Assembly (NCBI GenBank): GCA_019912425.1
Contig: JAIOIU010000080.1
Span: 1-64,000 of the forward strand
Direction of reading: 5' to 3'
DNA length: 64,000 bases
From: Candidatus Methylomirabilis tolerans
GTDB taxonomy: Bacteria; Methylomirabilota; Methylomirabilia; Methylomirabilales; Methylomirabilaceae
Of this stretch, positions 16,083 to 27,371 are shown one piece after another. A program made the position numbers and the translations under genes. Below the pieces are notes generated by a model. The model saw nothing but the letters and a program-made list of their open reading frames with translations. It was not told the DNA's origin and did no database searches. Positions within the stretch are counted from its first letter, which is position 1; every line of letters begins with the position of its first letter.

Positions 16083-18092
16083 TCAGTGGCCGAAGAGTTG
16101 TTGCAGCATCTTCCCAATCTCCTTCTTCCCATCCTTTCCCAGGAGTTTGCCGACCTCTGTTTTGATGCGTCCCTCGATGCTGCCTGCCTGCGGAGTCACC
16201 ACCGGGTCGGACGAGGTTCCTTGCAGCTTGGCCTCGAGCGTTGTTTTCGCTATCTTGGCCTTCACGTCGAAATCCATGGTCTGATTGAGCAGATTGAAAC
16301 TTCCGGCAGCATAGAGCTTCGCCCCGTCCCGAAGCAGCGTGAGATCTCTGGTTCGTAGGATCCCACCGTCGAGGGTCCAATGGGCGCTGAGGCGGTCGAA
16401 CTCGTTCAGGGTTGGAGTATTGATGCCTAACCCCTTCAGGACAGGCTCCGCAGTTTTGGAGAGCTGTTCCAGCGGCGCATAGCCGGTCACGCGTCCGTTC
16501 GTGACGGCGATGTCGGTTTGACCGGTGACCTTGGCGAGCGCCCCAGGTCCCAGTTGTCCGGACAGCTCCATCTTCGAGTCCAGCGTCATCATTCCGCGCA
16601 AGGTCCACTGTGGGTCCTGGATCGCTCCCAGCAATGGTTGGGTCTGAACCCCTTCCAGATGCGTCGTGACCGTTGTGCGAGATGTCGGCCCGCGCCAGTC
16701 GAGGGCAGCATCGCCTGAAACGGTTCCGCCATAGAGACCGCCTTGGAGCCGACGAATCGTGAGGAGTCGGCAACAGTAGTGAACATCGCTTTCCGCAGTC
16801 GTCAGGATCACCTTCCCCCAACGAAGGACGCCGGAACGCAGGTGCCCTTCGACCTGAAGTCCGCCGACTTCCGGGGAGTGCTGGGCGCGAAAATTCCCCA
16901 CCCCCCCTTTATCAAAGGGGGGTACGGGGGGATTTGAAATACGGGGTGAGGGGTGAGGGGTGGCGGAGGGGTTCGCCTCGGTACCTGCCGCGGCCACGAA
17001 TGCTATAATCGGTTCGAGAGACAGATCCGACGTATTCAGCCAAAACTGGAGGCGAGGCGACTGCTGAGTTGCAAGGTGGAGACGTCCGGCAATTGTTTGA
17101 CCCCTCCAGAGCAGATTCATATCAGAAAGGTCGAGCTGACCGCCCTCCCATCGTCCCTTTGCATGCAGCCGTGCTTTGCCACCTGGCGCCTTACCCGTCT
17201 CCTTTGCGAGCGTTACGCCGAGGCGCCGCAGGTCGACGTCGGCTTCAAGGTCAAGGCGCGGCCATTCGCCGACGGCCTTCCCTTCGAAATCGAGGGTGCC
17301 GGTAAACGCTGCGGCAGCGCCGCCTGATCTCCCCATGGCCGATACCAGTTGCGCGGCCTCGAGGCCGCGCACGCGAAGTTCTACCTCAATCGGTATATGA
17401 TCCCCTTCGGCACGTTGTACGCTCCCGGTAAGTTCAAACGAGCCGGTTGTCTCGCCAGGTAAGTGTCCGTCGGCCTGGAAGCGAAGAGGATGATGGGGAA
17501 GCGGGGCCGGGATGTCCAGGTTGATATCCTGAAACTCCAGGGTGACCGGTCCATACGGATGGAGAGGATTGTCGACGACGAGAGCCCCATGGCGGATAGC
17601 CAAGGTTCCTGCCAACAAGACCGGCAGACTAGGCTGTCCTCTGGCCGTTCTCGTCCCTTCGGTGCGGTGTGGCTCGGCCGTTGCGCCTCGCGCAGTCGGC
17701 CGAATCAAGTCATCAAGGTTCCACCCGTCCGGTCCCCTGGCCAACCTGATGCGTGGCCTGTCGATGCGGATATTCCCAATCTGAATGTCGCCCTTGAGGA
17801 GCGGAAGCAGCTTGAGCGAAACATGCAGTTGCTCCGCGTCTACGAACGGTTCGGACCACGGGGCGCGATCGGCAATCACCACGTCCCGGATGGTCACCTC
17901 GGGCGACGGCAGGAGATGTACTCGCAGGCTGGCCGCAGTGACTTTGCGGTTCAAGAGTTGGCTGACTCGGCTGATGAGGATGCCTCGATACCGCTCCTGG
18001 TCCAGCAGAAGCGGACCGACGAGGAGGACTGCGACGATCCCACCTAAGACCAGGAGTAACCCGATGAGCCGACGCTGCCCGCGTCTTGTCAC
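16083..18092 (-). CDS. AsmA-family protein carrying an in-frame palindromic repeat
   Basis: 669 residues. An N-terminal membrane segment ([20 protein letters not shown]) is followed by the AsmA pattern [20 protein letters not shown] and repeated beta-strand blocks such as [20 protein letters not shown]. The C-terminal AsmA-like domain includes [13 protein letters not shown] and [16 protein letters not shown]. AsmA/TamB-like proteins span the periplasm and are tied to outer-membrane lipid and protein homeostasis. Residues about 384-400 ([17 protein letters not shown]) are encoded by a C/G-rich palindromic repeat (16891-16940), and the preceding TPHPSPR by GGGGTGA near-repeats, so this is an insertion tolerated in a linker. 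Overlaps gatB by the ATGA junction. Confidence 0.85.
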   Translation of the reverse strand: MTRRGQRRLIGLLLVLGGIVAVLLVGPLLLDQERYRGILISRVSQLLNRKVTAASLRVHLLPSPEVTIRDVVIADRAPWSEPFVDAEQLHVSLKLLPLLKGDIQIGNIRIDRPRIRLARGPDGWNLDDLIRPTARGATAEPHRTEGTRTARGQPSLPVLLAGTLAIRHGALVVDNPLHPYGPVTLEFQDINLDIPAPLPHHPLRFQADGHLPGETTGSFELTGSVQRAEGDHIPIEVELRVRGLEAAQLVSAMGRSGGAAAAFTGTLDFEGKAVGEWPRLDLEADVDLRRLGVTLAKETGKAPGGKARLHAKGRWEGGQLDLSDMNLLWRGQTIAGRLHLATQQSPRLQFWLNTSDLSLEPIIAFVAAAGTEANPSATPHPSPRISNPPVPPFDKGGVGNFRAQHSPEVGGLQVEGHLRSGVLRWGKVILTTAESDVHYCCRLLTIRRLQGGLYGGTVSGDAALDWRGPTSRTTVTTHLEGVQTQPLLGAIQDPQWTLRGMMTLDSKMELSGQLGPGALAKVTGQTDIAVTNGRVTGYAPLEQLSKTAEPVLKGLGINTPTLNEFDRLSAHWTLDGGILRTRDLTLLRDGAKLYAAGSFNLLNQTMDFDVKAKIAKTTLEAKLQGTSSDPVVTPQAGSIEGRIKTEVGKLLGKDGKKEIGKMLQQLFGH
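16891..16940. repeat. C/G-rich palindromic repeat inside the AsmA-like gene
   Basis: Inverted arms AATTCCCCACCCCCC and GGGGGGTACGGGGGGATTT flank TTTATCAAA. The same architecture occurs in the intergenic cluster at 9204-9440. On the minus strand it reads through without a stop and adds about 17 residues ([10 protein letters not shown] core). Adjacent bases 16941-16965 are near-tandem GGGGTGA units. Confidence 0.8.
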
Positions 18093-19582
18093 CCGTCCCC
18101 TCCGGGCTCTTCACTATTGAGTCGCACCAGCAGCAACTCGCGCGCCACCGGTGGGTTGGCCTTGCCGCGACTTAACTTCATCACCATGCCAACCAGGAAG
18201 GTCAGGCTTTGCACCTTCCCTTTCCGGTAGTCGGCGACCGGCCCGGGGTGTGCGGTAAGCACCTCCTCAACGATCCGGCGCAGCTCATCCTGGTCGGAGA
18301 TTTGAGTCAGTCCTTGCTCTTTGACGATCAGCTCAGCCGATTTCCCAGTCTGATACATCTGTTCGAAGACCGTTTTGGCGATCTTGCCGCTGATGGTTCC
18401 ACCATGCAGCAGCGCGAGCAGGGCAGCCAGTTCCGTCGGCGAGATCGGGCTGTCGGTAATGTCCCGACCGTCTTTATTCAAATGGCCCAAAAGCTCCACC
18501 ATCACCCAGTTGCTGGCGACCTTCGAATCGCGGGAGGCCTGCGCGACCTTCTCGTAGTAGTCGGCCAGCGACCTCGATGCCGTCAGTACAGCGGCATCGT
18601 AGTCCGGGATCCCGTACTCTCGGACAAATCGAACGCGGCGCTGCTGCGGCAGTTCGGGCAAGGTTGCGCGGATCTCGTCGATCCACTGCGGCGAGACGGC
18701 TAGTGGGACCAGGTCCGGTTCGAGAAAGTAGCGGTAGTCGTGGGCGTGCTCTTTGCTTCGCATCGACAAGGTCAGCTCTTGACCGGCGTCCCACAGCCGT
18801 GTTTCCTGGACAATCCGTCCCCCGCCCTCGAGGATCTGGGCCTGTCGCTGGATCTCATAGGCCAAGGCCTTCTGAACATTCTTAAAGGAGTTCATGTTCT
18901 TGACCTCAGCCTTCACCCCCAATTCCTCGCTGCCGGCCAGTCGCAGGGAGACGTTGGCATCACAACGGAGGCTGCCTTCCTCCATGTTGCCGTCGCAGAC
19001 TCCCAGGTACACAAGGATCGCTCGGAGCTGCCGGAGATATTCTGCGGCCTCCTCCGGACTACGGATGTCGGGTTCGCTGACGATTTCCATCAGCGGTACG
19101 CCGCTGCGGTTAAAGTCCACCAGGCTATAGTCGGCGGCCTGGAGCGTGCCGGCATGCAGCAGCTTGCCGACATCCTCTTCGAGATGGAGGCGATGAATTC
19201 GGACGCATGTGAGCGCGCCGCCTACTGGAAACACGACCGTCCCACGTTGGGCCAGTGGGAGTTCGTACTGAGAGATCTGGTAGTTCTTCGGCATATCGGG
19301 ATAGAAGTAATTCTTCCGGTGGAATCGACACACCGGAGCGATATCGCATCCCAGGGCGAGTGCACTCTTGATGGCGAACTCTACCACCCGTCTGTTCAGA
19401 ACCGGCAACGCACCAGGCATCCCCAAACAGACGGGGCAGGTCTGACTGTTCGGCGGGGCGCCAAAGGCGGCGCTGCAGCCGCAGAAGATCTTCGATCTGG
19501 TCAGGAGCTGGGCATGCACCTCCAGCCCGATGACTGCTTCGTACAAAGTTTCGGGTTTCATATTTCGGATTTCGGGTTTCAT
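18089..19582 (-). CDS. gatB: Aspartyl/glutamyl-tRNA amidotransferase subunit B
   Basis: 497 residues. GatB recognises mischarged Glu-tRNAGln or Asp-tRNAAsn, activates the side chain with ATP and receives ammonia from GatA. Signature segments: [15 protein letters not shown], the zinc-site cysteines of FCGCSAAF and [49 protein letters not shown], and the C-terminal YqeY-type tail. Start at ATG 19582 has AAGGA upstream. The first seven codons duplicate the next ones ([12 protein letters not shown]), reflecting a short DNA near-repeat, so ATG 19561 may be the ancestral start. It is separated from gatA by two small genes. Confidence 0.95.
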   Translation of the reverse strand: MKPEIRNMKPETLYEAVIGLEVHAQLLTRSKIFCGCSAAFGAPPNSQTCPVCLGMPGALPVLNRRVVEFAIKSALALGCDIAPVCRFHRKNYFYPDMPKNYQISQYELPLAQRGTVVFPVGGALTCVRIHRLHLEEDVGKLLHAGTLQAADYSLVDFNRSGVPLMEIVSEPDIRSPEEAAEYLRQLRAILVYLGVCDGNMEEGSLRCDANVSLRLAGSEELGVKAEVKNMNSFKNVQKALAYEIQRQAQILEGGGRIVQETRLWDAGQELTLSMRSKEHAHDYRYFLEPDLVPLAVSPQWIDEIRATLPELPQQRRVRFVREYGIPDYDAAVLTASRSLADYYEKVAQASRDSKVASNWVMVELLGHLNKDGRDITDSPISPTELAALLALLHGGTISGKIAKTVFEQMYQTGKSAELIVKEQGLTQISDQDELRRIVEEVLTAHPGPVADYRKGKVQSLTFLVGMVMKLSRGKANPPVARELLLVRLNSEEPGGDG

Positions 19583-19596
19583 GTTCCAATTCCTTG

Positions 19597-20040
19597 CTAT
19601 GTCAGAGGCCGGATTGATTCGAGAACGTCAATATACTCATCGGACAGCCCGTGTTCCTCGGCGCCGTTGATCAGTAGCTGCTTATATCGTTTTGAGGGAG
19701 GCGTCTCGCGCCCCGGATTTCCCATGATATATGCAAATGCCGCAATGATCTTACCTGAGTGAGTTCGAACCTGAACCTCCTGACGGAGATAGAGATCGGG
19801 GAATCCTTCATACTCATCTAACGCCTTTCGTTCCGCTTCGCCGATCTCCCACACCACACCCTCAACCTGACGCCCTGGCCGCTCAAGAATGTTTGCCGTC
19901 CCGCCACCCCAGATCGGGGAGTTGCCGCAGAAGGTGAGTGCATAGTCGGAAAGTACCGCTGCGGCCACAAACTTCCCCTTCGGGCAAAGCCGCTTCAGCA
20001 GGACCCGTTCCATATTCGAGCCGTAGGCGAAGTAGAGCAT
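19597..20040 (-). CDS. Gamma-glutamylcyclotransferase-like (AIG2 family) protein
   Basis: 147 residues. The N terminus [10 protein letters not shown] contains the YGSN substrate-binding loop of the gamma-glutamylcyclotransferase fold, and the predicted catalytic Glu lies in [13 protein letters not shown] (about residue 78). A typical small single-domain family member; it may release 5-oxoproline from gamma-glutamyl amines or peptides, but the family includes members of other specificity. It is embedded between gatA and gatB in the same transcriptional direction. Confidence 0.85.
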   Translation of the reverse strand: MLYFAYGSNMERVLLKRLCPKGKFVAAAVLSDYALTFCGNSPIWGGGTANILERPGRQVEGVVWEIGEAERKALDEYEGFPDLYLRQEVQVRTHSGKIIAAFAYIMGNPGRETPPSKRYKQLLINGAEEHGLSDEYIDVLESIRPLT

Positions 20041-20384
20041 TCGGCTAACGTCTTCCGGAACGAGTTCGAACCCCCGTTTGCCAGATCGCGTGAGGCTCGA
20101 ACGTGAATGAGGTTGCCATACGGTGCCTCTCGGCGATCTCGACCTCGAAGGGCGCCTCCTGGCCGGAATCGAGCGCCACGACCTTCACCGTCTGCCGGCC
20201 CAACTCCCGCCGTGGGACCGACGTACTTTTTTGCGGTCTGGTATGGCTCGGTGTTTGGCCAAAGAACAGGCGCTCCGAGTTCAGGATGACCAGGTCGTTA
20301 TTTGCGGCCGAGGTCAAACCCGGCAGTACGCTCACCGCCAAGGCCAGCGCCAGAGCGAGTCGTCTCACTGCTGCGGTCGCCACC

Positions 20385-21845
<1,461 letters not shown>

Positions 21846-21849
21846 AGTA

Positions 21850-22140
21850 TTACTCCTCCAGAATCCTCGGGACTCGAAAGAAGAGATCATGGCGGTCCGG
21901 CGCATTCGCCAGGGCCTCCTCCTGAGAAAGCGACGGTACGACCTCGTCCTCGCGGAAGACGTTGATCATCGGCAGGATGTGAGAGGTCGGCTCGACGGCA
22001 GTCGTGTCCAGCTCACTCAATTTGTCGATGTAGCTCAGGATCGAGTCGAGCTGTGCCTGCATCCGCTCCTTCTCCTCCGCGGTGAGCTCCAAACGGGCCA
22101 GCCTGGCCACATGCTCGACCTCTTGCATCGTGATCTTCAT
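21850..22140 (-). CDS. gatC: Aspartyl/glutamyl-tRNA amidotransferase subunit C
   Basis: 96 residues. GatC is the small subunit that wraps around and stabilises GatA. Typical sequence: [45 protein letters not shown] and the C-terminal [12 protein letters not shown]. Lies nine bases after pcrA and immediately before gatA, in the common gatC-gatA order. Confidence 0.95.
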   Translation of the reverse strand: MKITMQEVEHVARLARLELTAEEKERMQAQLDSILSYIDKLSELDTTAVEPTSHILPMINVFREDEVVPSLSQEEALANAPDRHDLFFRVPRILEE

Positions 22141-22149
22141 GGTTCTCCC

Positions 22150-24363
22150 TCAGGCCTGCTCCAATTGGGCATATCTGACCATGAGCTTCTTTTCACCGGC
22201 GCCATTAAATCTGACGACAACCTTCAGATCGTCCCCGCTGCCGCTCCGCTCACGGATTACCCCAACGCCGAAGTCGGGATGCCGGATGCGGGTTCCAGGA
22301 TGCAGGCGATCGACGAAGGGCTCATCGTCCTGATGCTCTTGACGCGCAGAAAAGGCAGAAAGCGATGCCCCCCTGGATTCCAACGGATCTTGGACCTGTA
22401 GAACGTCGGGCGGAATTTCATCCAGGAACCGTGACGGCAGGTTGAAGCTACGGTTGCCGTACAGCCGCCGCTGCCTTGCTGATGCCAGATAGAGCCGTCG
22501 CCTTGCCCTGGTCATGCCGACATAACAGAGTCGGCGTTCCTCCTCCAGCTCCCGCTCATCAGAGATGGCATAGGCGTGAGGGAAGATCCCTTCCTCCAGT
22601 CCGACCATGAAGACCGTTTCAAACTCCAGCCCCTTGGCCATATGGAGCGTCATGAGCGTCACCGCACCTCGACCTTCGGTGTACTCGTCGAGGTCACTGA
22701 TCAGGGCGACCGAGTCGAGGAACGCCGGCAGCCCCGCTTCCGCATTGCGCTCCATGAACTCCTGGGAGGCAGTCACCAGCTCCTTCAGGTTTTCCAGGCG
22801 GCTCTGAGCCTCCGGCGTCCCCTCGCGCTGAAGCTCCTCAGCGTACCCGGACGCGGTGATCAGTTCAGCGATCAGATCTGGAATCGGGGTGAAGGCGGAT
22901 TGTGCCCTGGCCTCTTCAATAAGGTGGAGTAATCCCTCCATAGCTGCCTGTTGCTTTACATTGAGCAGCTTCTCCCGCACCGCGCGTTGGCATGCCTCCC
23001 AGATCGTAGTTTTCTCGTGCATTGCCGACAGTTCAAGCTTGGCGACCGTGGCCGGTCCGATCCCGCGGGTCGGCGCATTTACAAGTCGCTTAAAACTGAT
23101 GCTGTCGGCGGGATTGACCACCCAGCGTAAATAGGCCAGGAGGTCCTTAATCTCCTTCCGTTCATAGAAGCGGAGTCCCCCCACAATGACGTAGGGGATC
23201 AGGGCCTGCTGCAATGCCTCTTCCAAGACACGAGACTGCGCATTGGTCCGGTAGAAGATCGCGTAGTCATCGTATCGCGTCCCCTCACCGGCCGCCTGAC
23301 TGTGGATCGTCCTGGCGGCGAAGCGGGCCTCATCGGTTTCATCAAGGGCCCGGTAGAGCATGATCGTGTCCCCGATATCGTTTTCGGTCCACAAGGTCTT
23401 TCCCTTGCGACCGAAGTTATGGGCGACCACCGCCCCCGCGCACTCCAAGATCCGCTGCGTCGATCGATAGTTCTGTTCCAGCCGGATGACCACGCAACCC
23501 GGATGGTCCCGCTCGAAGTCCAGAATGTTGTTCAGGTCGGCGCCACGCCACCGATAGATAGACTGGTCGTCATCGCCTACCACGCAAAGATGCCCGTGCT
23601 TGCCGGCCAGCATCTGGATCATCCGGTACTGGACATGGTTGGTGTCCTGGTACTCGTCCACCAGGATGTAACGCCAGAGGTCCTGATAGGCGGCCAGTAC
23701 TTCGTGGTGCTCCTCAAAGAGGCGCACTGTCGACATGAGTAGATCGTCGAAGTCGAGGGCCTGGAGCTCTTCCAACCGCTCCTGATACCTGATGTACAGC
23801 TTGGCGGTCCGCTCCTCCATATGGTCATTGGCCTGCAATGCGTACTCTTCGGGGGAGAGGAGTTCGTTCTTCGCGCGGCTGATGCGGGAAAGGACCGCGC
23901 GGGGGCTAAGCGTGCGCTCGGATAGGCCTAATCCTCGCAGGCAATCCCGCATCAGGCTCAACTGATCGCCCTCATCATAGATGACGAAAGAGCTCTTCAG
24001 GCCCAATGCCGGGGCGTGCTTGCGCAGGATTCGAACGCAGATGGCATGAAACGTCCCGACAAGTGGTGCGGGGTGCGAGGTCCGGGGCGCGAGGTCCGGG
24101 GTGCTGCTGCCGACTGACGATTGTTGATCCAGCAGGTCTGTTACCCGTCGCTTCATTTCTGCGGCCGCCTTATTGGTAAACGTGACGGCCAGAATATTCC
24201 AGGGTGCGACCCCACAGTGGCCGATCAGGTAGGCGATCCGCCTGGTGATGACCCGGGTCTTTCCCGACCCGGCCCCCGCCAATACCAGAAGCGGCCCCTC
24301 GGTATGCAGGACCGCCTCTTCCTGTCTGGGATTCAAGTTTCCCAAGATTGTGTGAGTCTTCAC
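22150..24363 (-). CDS. pcrA: UvrD/PcrA-type ATP-dependent DNA helicase
   Basis: 737 residues from GTG 24363. Superfamily 1A 3'-5' helicase acting in nucleotide excision and replication-associated repair. Motifs in order: Q motif LNPRQEEAVLH, Walker A GAGSGKTRVITRR (about residues 30-42), AVTFTNKAAAEMKRRV, YILVDEYQDTNHVQYRMI (motif II DEYQD), VVGDDDQSIYRWRGAD (motif III), VIRLEQNYRST (IV), VTLMTLHMAKGLEFETVFMV (V) and ERRLCYVGMTRARRRLYL (VI). Residues about 86-100 (SSTPDLAPRTSHP) come from a short DNA near-repeat and look like a recent linker insertion. Heads the gat operon-like run. Confidence 0.95.
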   Translation of the reverse strand: MKTHTILGNLNPRQEEAVLHTEGPLLVLAGAGSGKTRVITRRIAYLIGHCGVAPWNILAVTFTNKAAAEMKRRVTDLLDQQSSVGSSTPDLAPRTSHPAPLVGTFHAICVRILRKHAPALGLKSSFVIYDEGDQLSLMRDCLRGLGLSERTLSPRAVLSRISRAKNELLSPEEYALQANDHMEERTAKLYIRYQERLEELQALDFDDLLMSTVRLFEEHHEVLAAYQDLWRYILVDEYQDTNHVQYRMIQMLAGKHGHLCVVGDDDQSIYRWRGADLNNILDFERDHPGCVVIRLEQNYRSTQRILECAGAVVAHNFGRKGKTLWTENDIGDTIMLYRALDETDEARFAARTIHSQAAGEGTRYDDYAIFYRTNAQSRVLEEALQQALIPYVIVGGLRFYERKEIKDLLAYLRWVVNPADSISFKRLVNAPTRGIGPATVAKLELSAMHEKTTIWEACQRAVREKLLNVKQQAAMEGLLHLIEEARAQSAFTPIPDLIAELITASGYAEELQREGTPEAQSRLENLKELVTASQEFMERNAEAGLPAFLDSVALISDLDEYTEGRGAVTLMTLHMAKGLEFETVFMVGLEEGIFPHAYAISDERELEEERRLCYVGMTRARRRLYLASARQRRLYGNRSFNLPSRFLDEIPPDVLQVQDPLESRGASLSAFSARQEHQDDEPFVDRLHPGTRIRHPDFGVGVIRERSGSGDDLKVVVRFNGAGEKKLMVRYAQLEQA

Positions 24364-24626
24364 CTTACGTATGTTCCTGCGCCGGTTGACCGTTCTACGT
24401 TGACAATCGTGTCCTCATCATAGGCGAACCCGTTCCATGCGACAAGCGATATTTCATGCGTAAAGCTCTGTTGCAAGTGTAGATGGATTGCGTAGAAAGA
24501 TCGGAACGTGGTCAGCGCCACGGCGCCAGTTTCAACTTGACATTCCCTTGGATCGGGGGGTAGGTTTTGGCTGACTTAAGGGCGCGGATGGCACTAGACA
24601 TGTGAAAATCCTGCATTCCGATAAGT
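24364..24626. other. Intergenic spacer between pcrA and MNT-HEPN remnant
   Basis: No gene recognised. It should hold the promoter of the long minus-strand run; I could not assign -35/-10 boxes with confidence. Confidence 0.3.
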
Positions 24627-25433
24627 TAAAAGTCCGCATGTGATTGGGTCAGAAGTGTCATCGCTGAAAAGACTCTACAAGAAGCCGTTCGCCGCATCAC
24701 GGCCGCATCTCGCCCTAGGAAGGTCATTCCATTTGGGTCTCGCGCGCGGGATGAAGCGGACGAGTGTTCTGATGTGGACCTGGTGGTCATTGAGCCGGAG
24801 GTGTCCGACAAATACACAGAGATGGTTCGCCTGCGCGGTGTAGTGGGATCTATCGGTGCTGGAGTGGACCTGCTTGTATACTCCGAAGCTGAGGTGGAGG
24901 CGAGAAAAGCCTGGTGCAGCAGTCCCATCTACTGGGCCCTGCGGGAGGAAGGATCCTCTATGAAGCCGGATGAGCGCAAGCCGGCCACTGTGGAGGCCAA
25001 AACACTACTCAGGGTGGCGGCCCGCGGCTACAAGACGTTCAAGTTGCTTCGAGATATTGCGGAGGCGCCGCTTTCCAGCATCTGTTTTCACGCACAGCAG
25101 GCGGTGGAAAAGTGACTTAAGGCCGTACTGGTTTCGCATGGCGTCGTATTTGGGCGAACACATGACCTGGAGGAACTCGCCCGCCTACTGACAGCTCAGG
25201 ATATTCCGTTGCCGCTTCTAATGGAGGAACTGCGGAAATTGAATCCGTTTGCGGTGACGTTCCGCTATGGCGATGAGGACATCACGCGGATCAGCGTTAT
25301 GCGAATCTTAAGAGCCGCCTGTGTTTCTAATGTGTTCGTTGAAGAGTCGTTGATAAGTATCAGGACAGAATGGACAATATGGTTCAGTTCCGGAGACTTT
25401 GGGCTGGTATGCTACAGACCAGCAGAGCCATAG
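24627..25433 (+). pseudogene. Decayed MNT nucleotidyltransferase-HEPN toxin-antitoxin pair
   Basis: From about 24630 the frame encodes a minimal nucleotidyltransferase domain with the catalytic signature GSRARDEADECSDVDLVV (24735-24788), but no ATG, GTG or TTG start is available in frame between the TAA at 24627 and the GTG at 24774, which cuts the motif. Near 24945 the expected MNT ending (GRILYEAG-stop) is visible only in another frame, so a one-base indel has fused it to the HEPN partner starting at ATG 24960. HEPN helices follow (LLRVAARGYKTFKLL, ICFHAQQAVEK), then an in-frame TGA at 25113-25115. The same frame continues beyond it (LKAVLVSHGVVFGRTHDLEE...LNPFAVTFRYG). Both partners are therefore inactivated. 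Confidence 0.75.
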
Positions 25434-25469
25434 TGAGACTTCTCAGAGGCTGTATCAAGGATAGCGTCA

Positions 25470-26108
25470 GTGGATCCTGAATCTTCTCACTCCGCACAGA
25501 AGCGCCGGTACCGATTGACGGTGGCCTGTATTGCCGTGGTCGTTTCCCTGATTGCAGTAGGGGCAGCGCTTACGATCGTACCGGCGGTCAGGGATCATCT
25601 GTGTTATGAGCACCGCATGAATATGTTTTGCTTGATAGCCCAAATCAGCGAATCCGAAGTGAGAGTATTCGCATGGCATCCGGAGGTGAAATCATCTGAC
25701 CCGTCTCGTTCCAACCCGAATCTAGACCGAACCACGTTGACGCCTCGCAGCGCACTGTCCGAGATTGCACCTGACGAACGACGTGTATACGGCAGCCGTT
25801 TCCCGAGCGGACAGCGACAGTGGCTATACTGGGAAGCGCGGCTGAAGTCTCATGAACCTCCGGGCCGCTCAATCAGGTTCGTCGTCCAATGGACGACGTA
25901 TGCTGCAGGTGATCATGCTGTCGCGGGCGGTGTCGTTGAGGCCACGTGGGCCGCTGATGAACCGGTAGCCCTTATTATTGGCCCTGTCGACACAGTTCCA
26001 ATTGGAACCGGCGGTCAATTCCCGCCGGGCCACTATGAGATTGTTCTAAAGATGTATGGTAATCAACTGGGTGAATCAGAGGTTCGCGGCGGACTCGATA
26101 TTTCTTGA
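25470..26108 (+). CDS. Hypothetical membrane-anchored protein
   Basis: 212 residues from GTG 25470, preceded by AAGGA. One membrane segment (LTVACIAVVVSLIAVGAALTI, residues about 16-36) follows a short basic head; the rest looks extracytoplasmic and beta-rich (QWLYWEARLKSH, FVVQWTTYAAG, GHYEIVLKMYGN) and could be an immunoglobulin-like fold. Two Cys (LCYEHRMNMFC) lie shortly after the membrane segment. No family recognised. Confidence 0.55.
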   Translation: MDPESSHSAQKRRYRLTVACIAVVVSLIAVGAALTIVPAVRDHLCYEHRMNMFCLIAQISESEVRVFAWHPEVKSSDPSRSNPNLDRTTLTPRSALSEIAPDERRVYGSRFPSGQRQWLYWEARLKSHEPPGRSIRFVVQWTTYAAGDHAVAGGVVEATWAADEPVALIIGPVDTVPIGTGGQFPPGHYEIVLKMYGNQLGESEVRGGLDIS

Positions 26109-26336
26109 TGCCTACACATTGTGGTTCCTCTCTCGACCGTGTCAGAGTGGCGAGAGCCCTGTATGCCATCTGAATAAACAATCCGGTAGCCCTGCCCTAT
26201 AGAGGGCGTAGATCATGGTGGAACACGGGACAGGTAAACACTTGACATTCCGTGCAGGCAATCATATAGTCCATCCGCCACTCGAATTCAGAGTCGCGTT
26301 TCCGTTCACGTTCCATACAAGAAGGGTTCGAAAGAG

Positions 26337-27338
26337 ATGAAGAAACGTGACGCTGTCGTTGCCCTGTTGCCCCTGCTGGCTGTTGCTCTCCTCGTTGGAT
26401 GGGCCTGCAGTCGATTGAGTTCGCCGCCCCCCGGCTCTGAAGCTCTTCATGCCCAAGAGGCATCTACCGCGAGCACTGCCGCGCCTCGTCCTCAGTGGAC
26501 CGGTTTCCCGCCACACGCCAAGTACGTGGGGAGCGAGTCCTGTCTGACGTGTCACGAGAAGTCGACCCAGCGCTTCCACAAGACGAAGATGGGGCGCATC
26601 ATGTCTGTGAATCCCCGTACCCCTCAAGAGCAGCGTGGCTGTGAGTCCTGCCACGGCCCTGGAGGCCCGCACGTAGAGACGGAGGGGGGCGCAAAAGAGA
26701 CAATGATGACCTTCAAGAAGGGGGCAGAGCCGGTCGAGGCGCAGAATGCCACATGTGTGAACGGCTGTCACGAGAAGGGTGAGCACACCTTCTGGAAGGG
26801 GAGCACCCACGAGATGCGTGGCGTTGCCTGTGTCACCTGTCACAAGGTGATGGAGTCGGTGTCCGATCGATACAACCTGGCGAAGCCGACCGCCATCGAG
26901 GTCTGCTCCCAATGTCACCAGACCAGGCGGGCCCAGCTCCAGCGTAGCTCTCACATGCCGCTACGCGAGGGGAAAATCAGTTGCTCCGACTGCCACAACC
27001 CCCATGGAACCGTTACGCAGGCGATGCTCCGGGAAGATTCGGTCAATGAGAACTGCTTCAAGTGCCATGCCGAGAAGCGGGGACCGTTTCTCTGGGAACA
27101 TGCGCCTGTCACGGAAAGCTGTTCCAACTGCCATGAGCCGCACGGTTCTACGAACGCAAGGCTCCTAAAGGTCAGAGTTCCCCGCCTCTGTCAGCAGTGC
27201 CACATCGAGACCAGGCACCCAACCAACCCATACGATCCGACGACCGGCTCGAGGTTTGTCATCAACAGAGGCTGCGTCAACTGCCACCAGAAGATCCATG
27301 GATCGAACCATCCATCAGGATTCGCCTTCGTGAACTGA
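26337..27338 (+). CDS. mtrA: MtrA/DmsE-type decaheme c-type cytochrome
   Basis: 333 residues, exported through the signal-anchor segment VVALLPLLAVALLVGWAC. Ten heme c attachment sites: CLTCH, CESCH, CVNGCH (an unusual CX3CH), CVTCH, CSQCH, CSDCH, CFKCH, CSNCH, CQQCH and CVNCH. Length, even spacing and motif context (SCSDCHNPHG, SCSNCHEPHG) match the MtrA/PioA/DmsE family, whose members form a 10-heme wire inside an outer-membrane barrel and pass electrons between periplasm and cell surface. The barrel gene follows after 33 bases. The signal contains Cys (GWAC), so a lipid anchor is possible. No MtrC-like surface cytochrome gene is next to it. Confidence 0.92.
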   Translation: MKKRDAVVALLPLLAVALLVGWACSRLSSPPPGSEALHAQEASTASTAAPRPQWTGFPPHAKYVGSESCLTCHEKSTQRFHKTKMGRIMSVNPRTPQEQRGCESCHGPGGPHVETEGGAKETMMTFKKGAEPVEAQNATCVNGCHEKGEHTFWKGSTHEMRGVACVTCHKVMESVSDRYNLAKPTAIEVCSQCHQTRRAQLQRSSHMPLREGKISCSDCHNPHGTVTQAMLREDSVNENCFKCHAEKRGPFLWEHAPVTESCSNCHEPHGSTNARLLKVRVPRLCQQCHIETRHPTNPYDPTTGSRFVINRGCVNCHQKIHGSNHPSGFAFVN

Positions 27339-27371
27339 GGCGGGGATCTGCATTACGCGGAGGAACGGGCT

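Noticed and set aside
15025-16821. 598-codon version of the glycosyltransferase gene
   Set aside because: The first 249 codons overlap the AsmA-like gene in another frame; ATG 16074 has a strong ribosome site and the family N terminus.
18740-19762. 340-codon plus-strand frame opposite gatB
   Set aside because: Antisense shadow of an unmistakable gatB gene in GC-rich DNA.
25113-25115. UGA as a recoded (selenocysteine) codon in the HEPN frame
   Set aside because: HEPN has no redox role, no SECIS-like hairpin is evident, and the upstream partner is also broken; a nonsense mutation is simpler.
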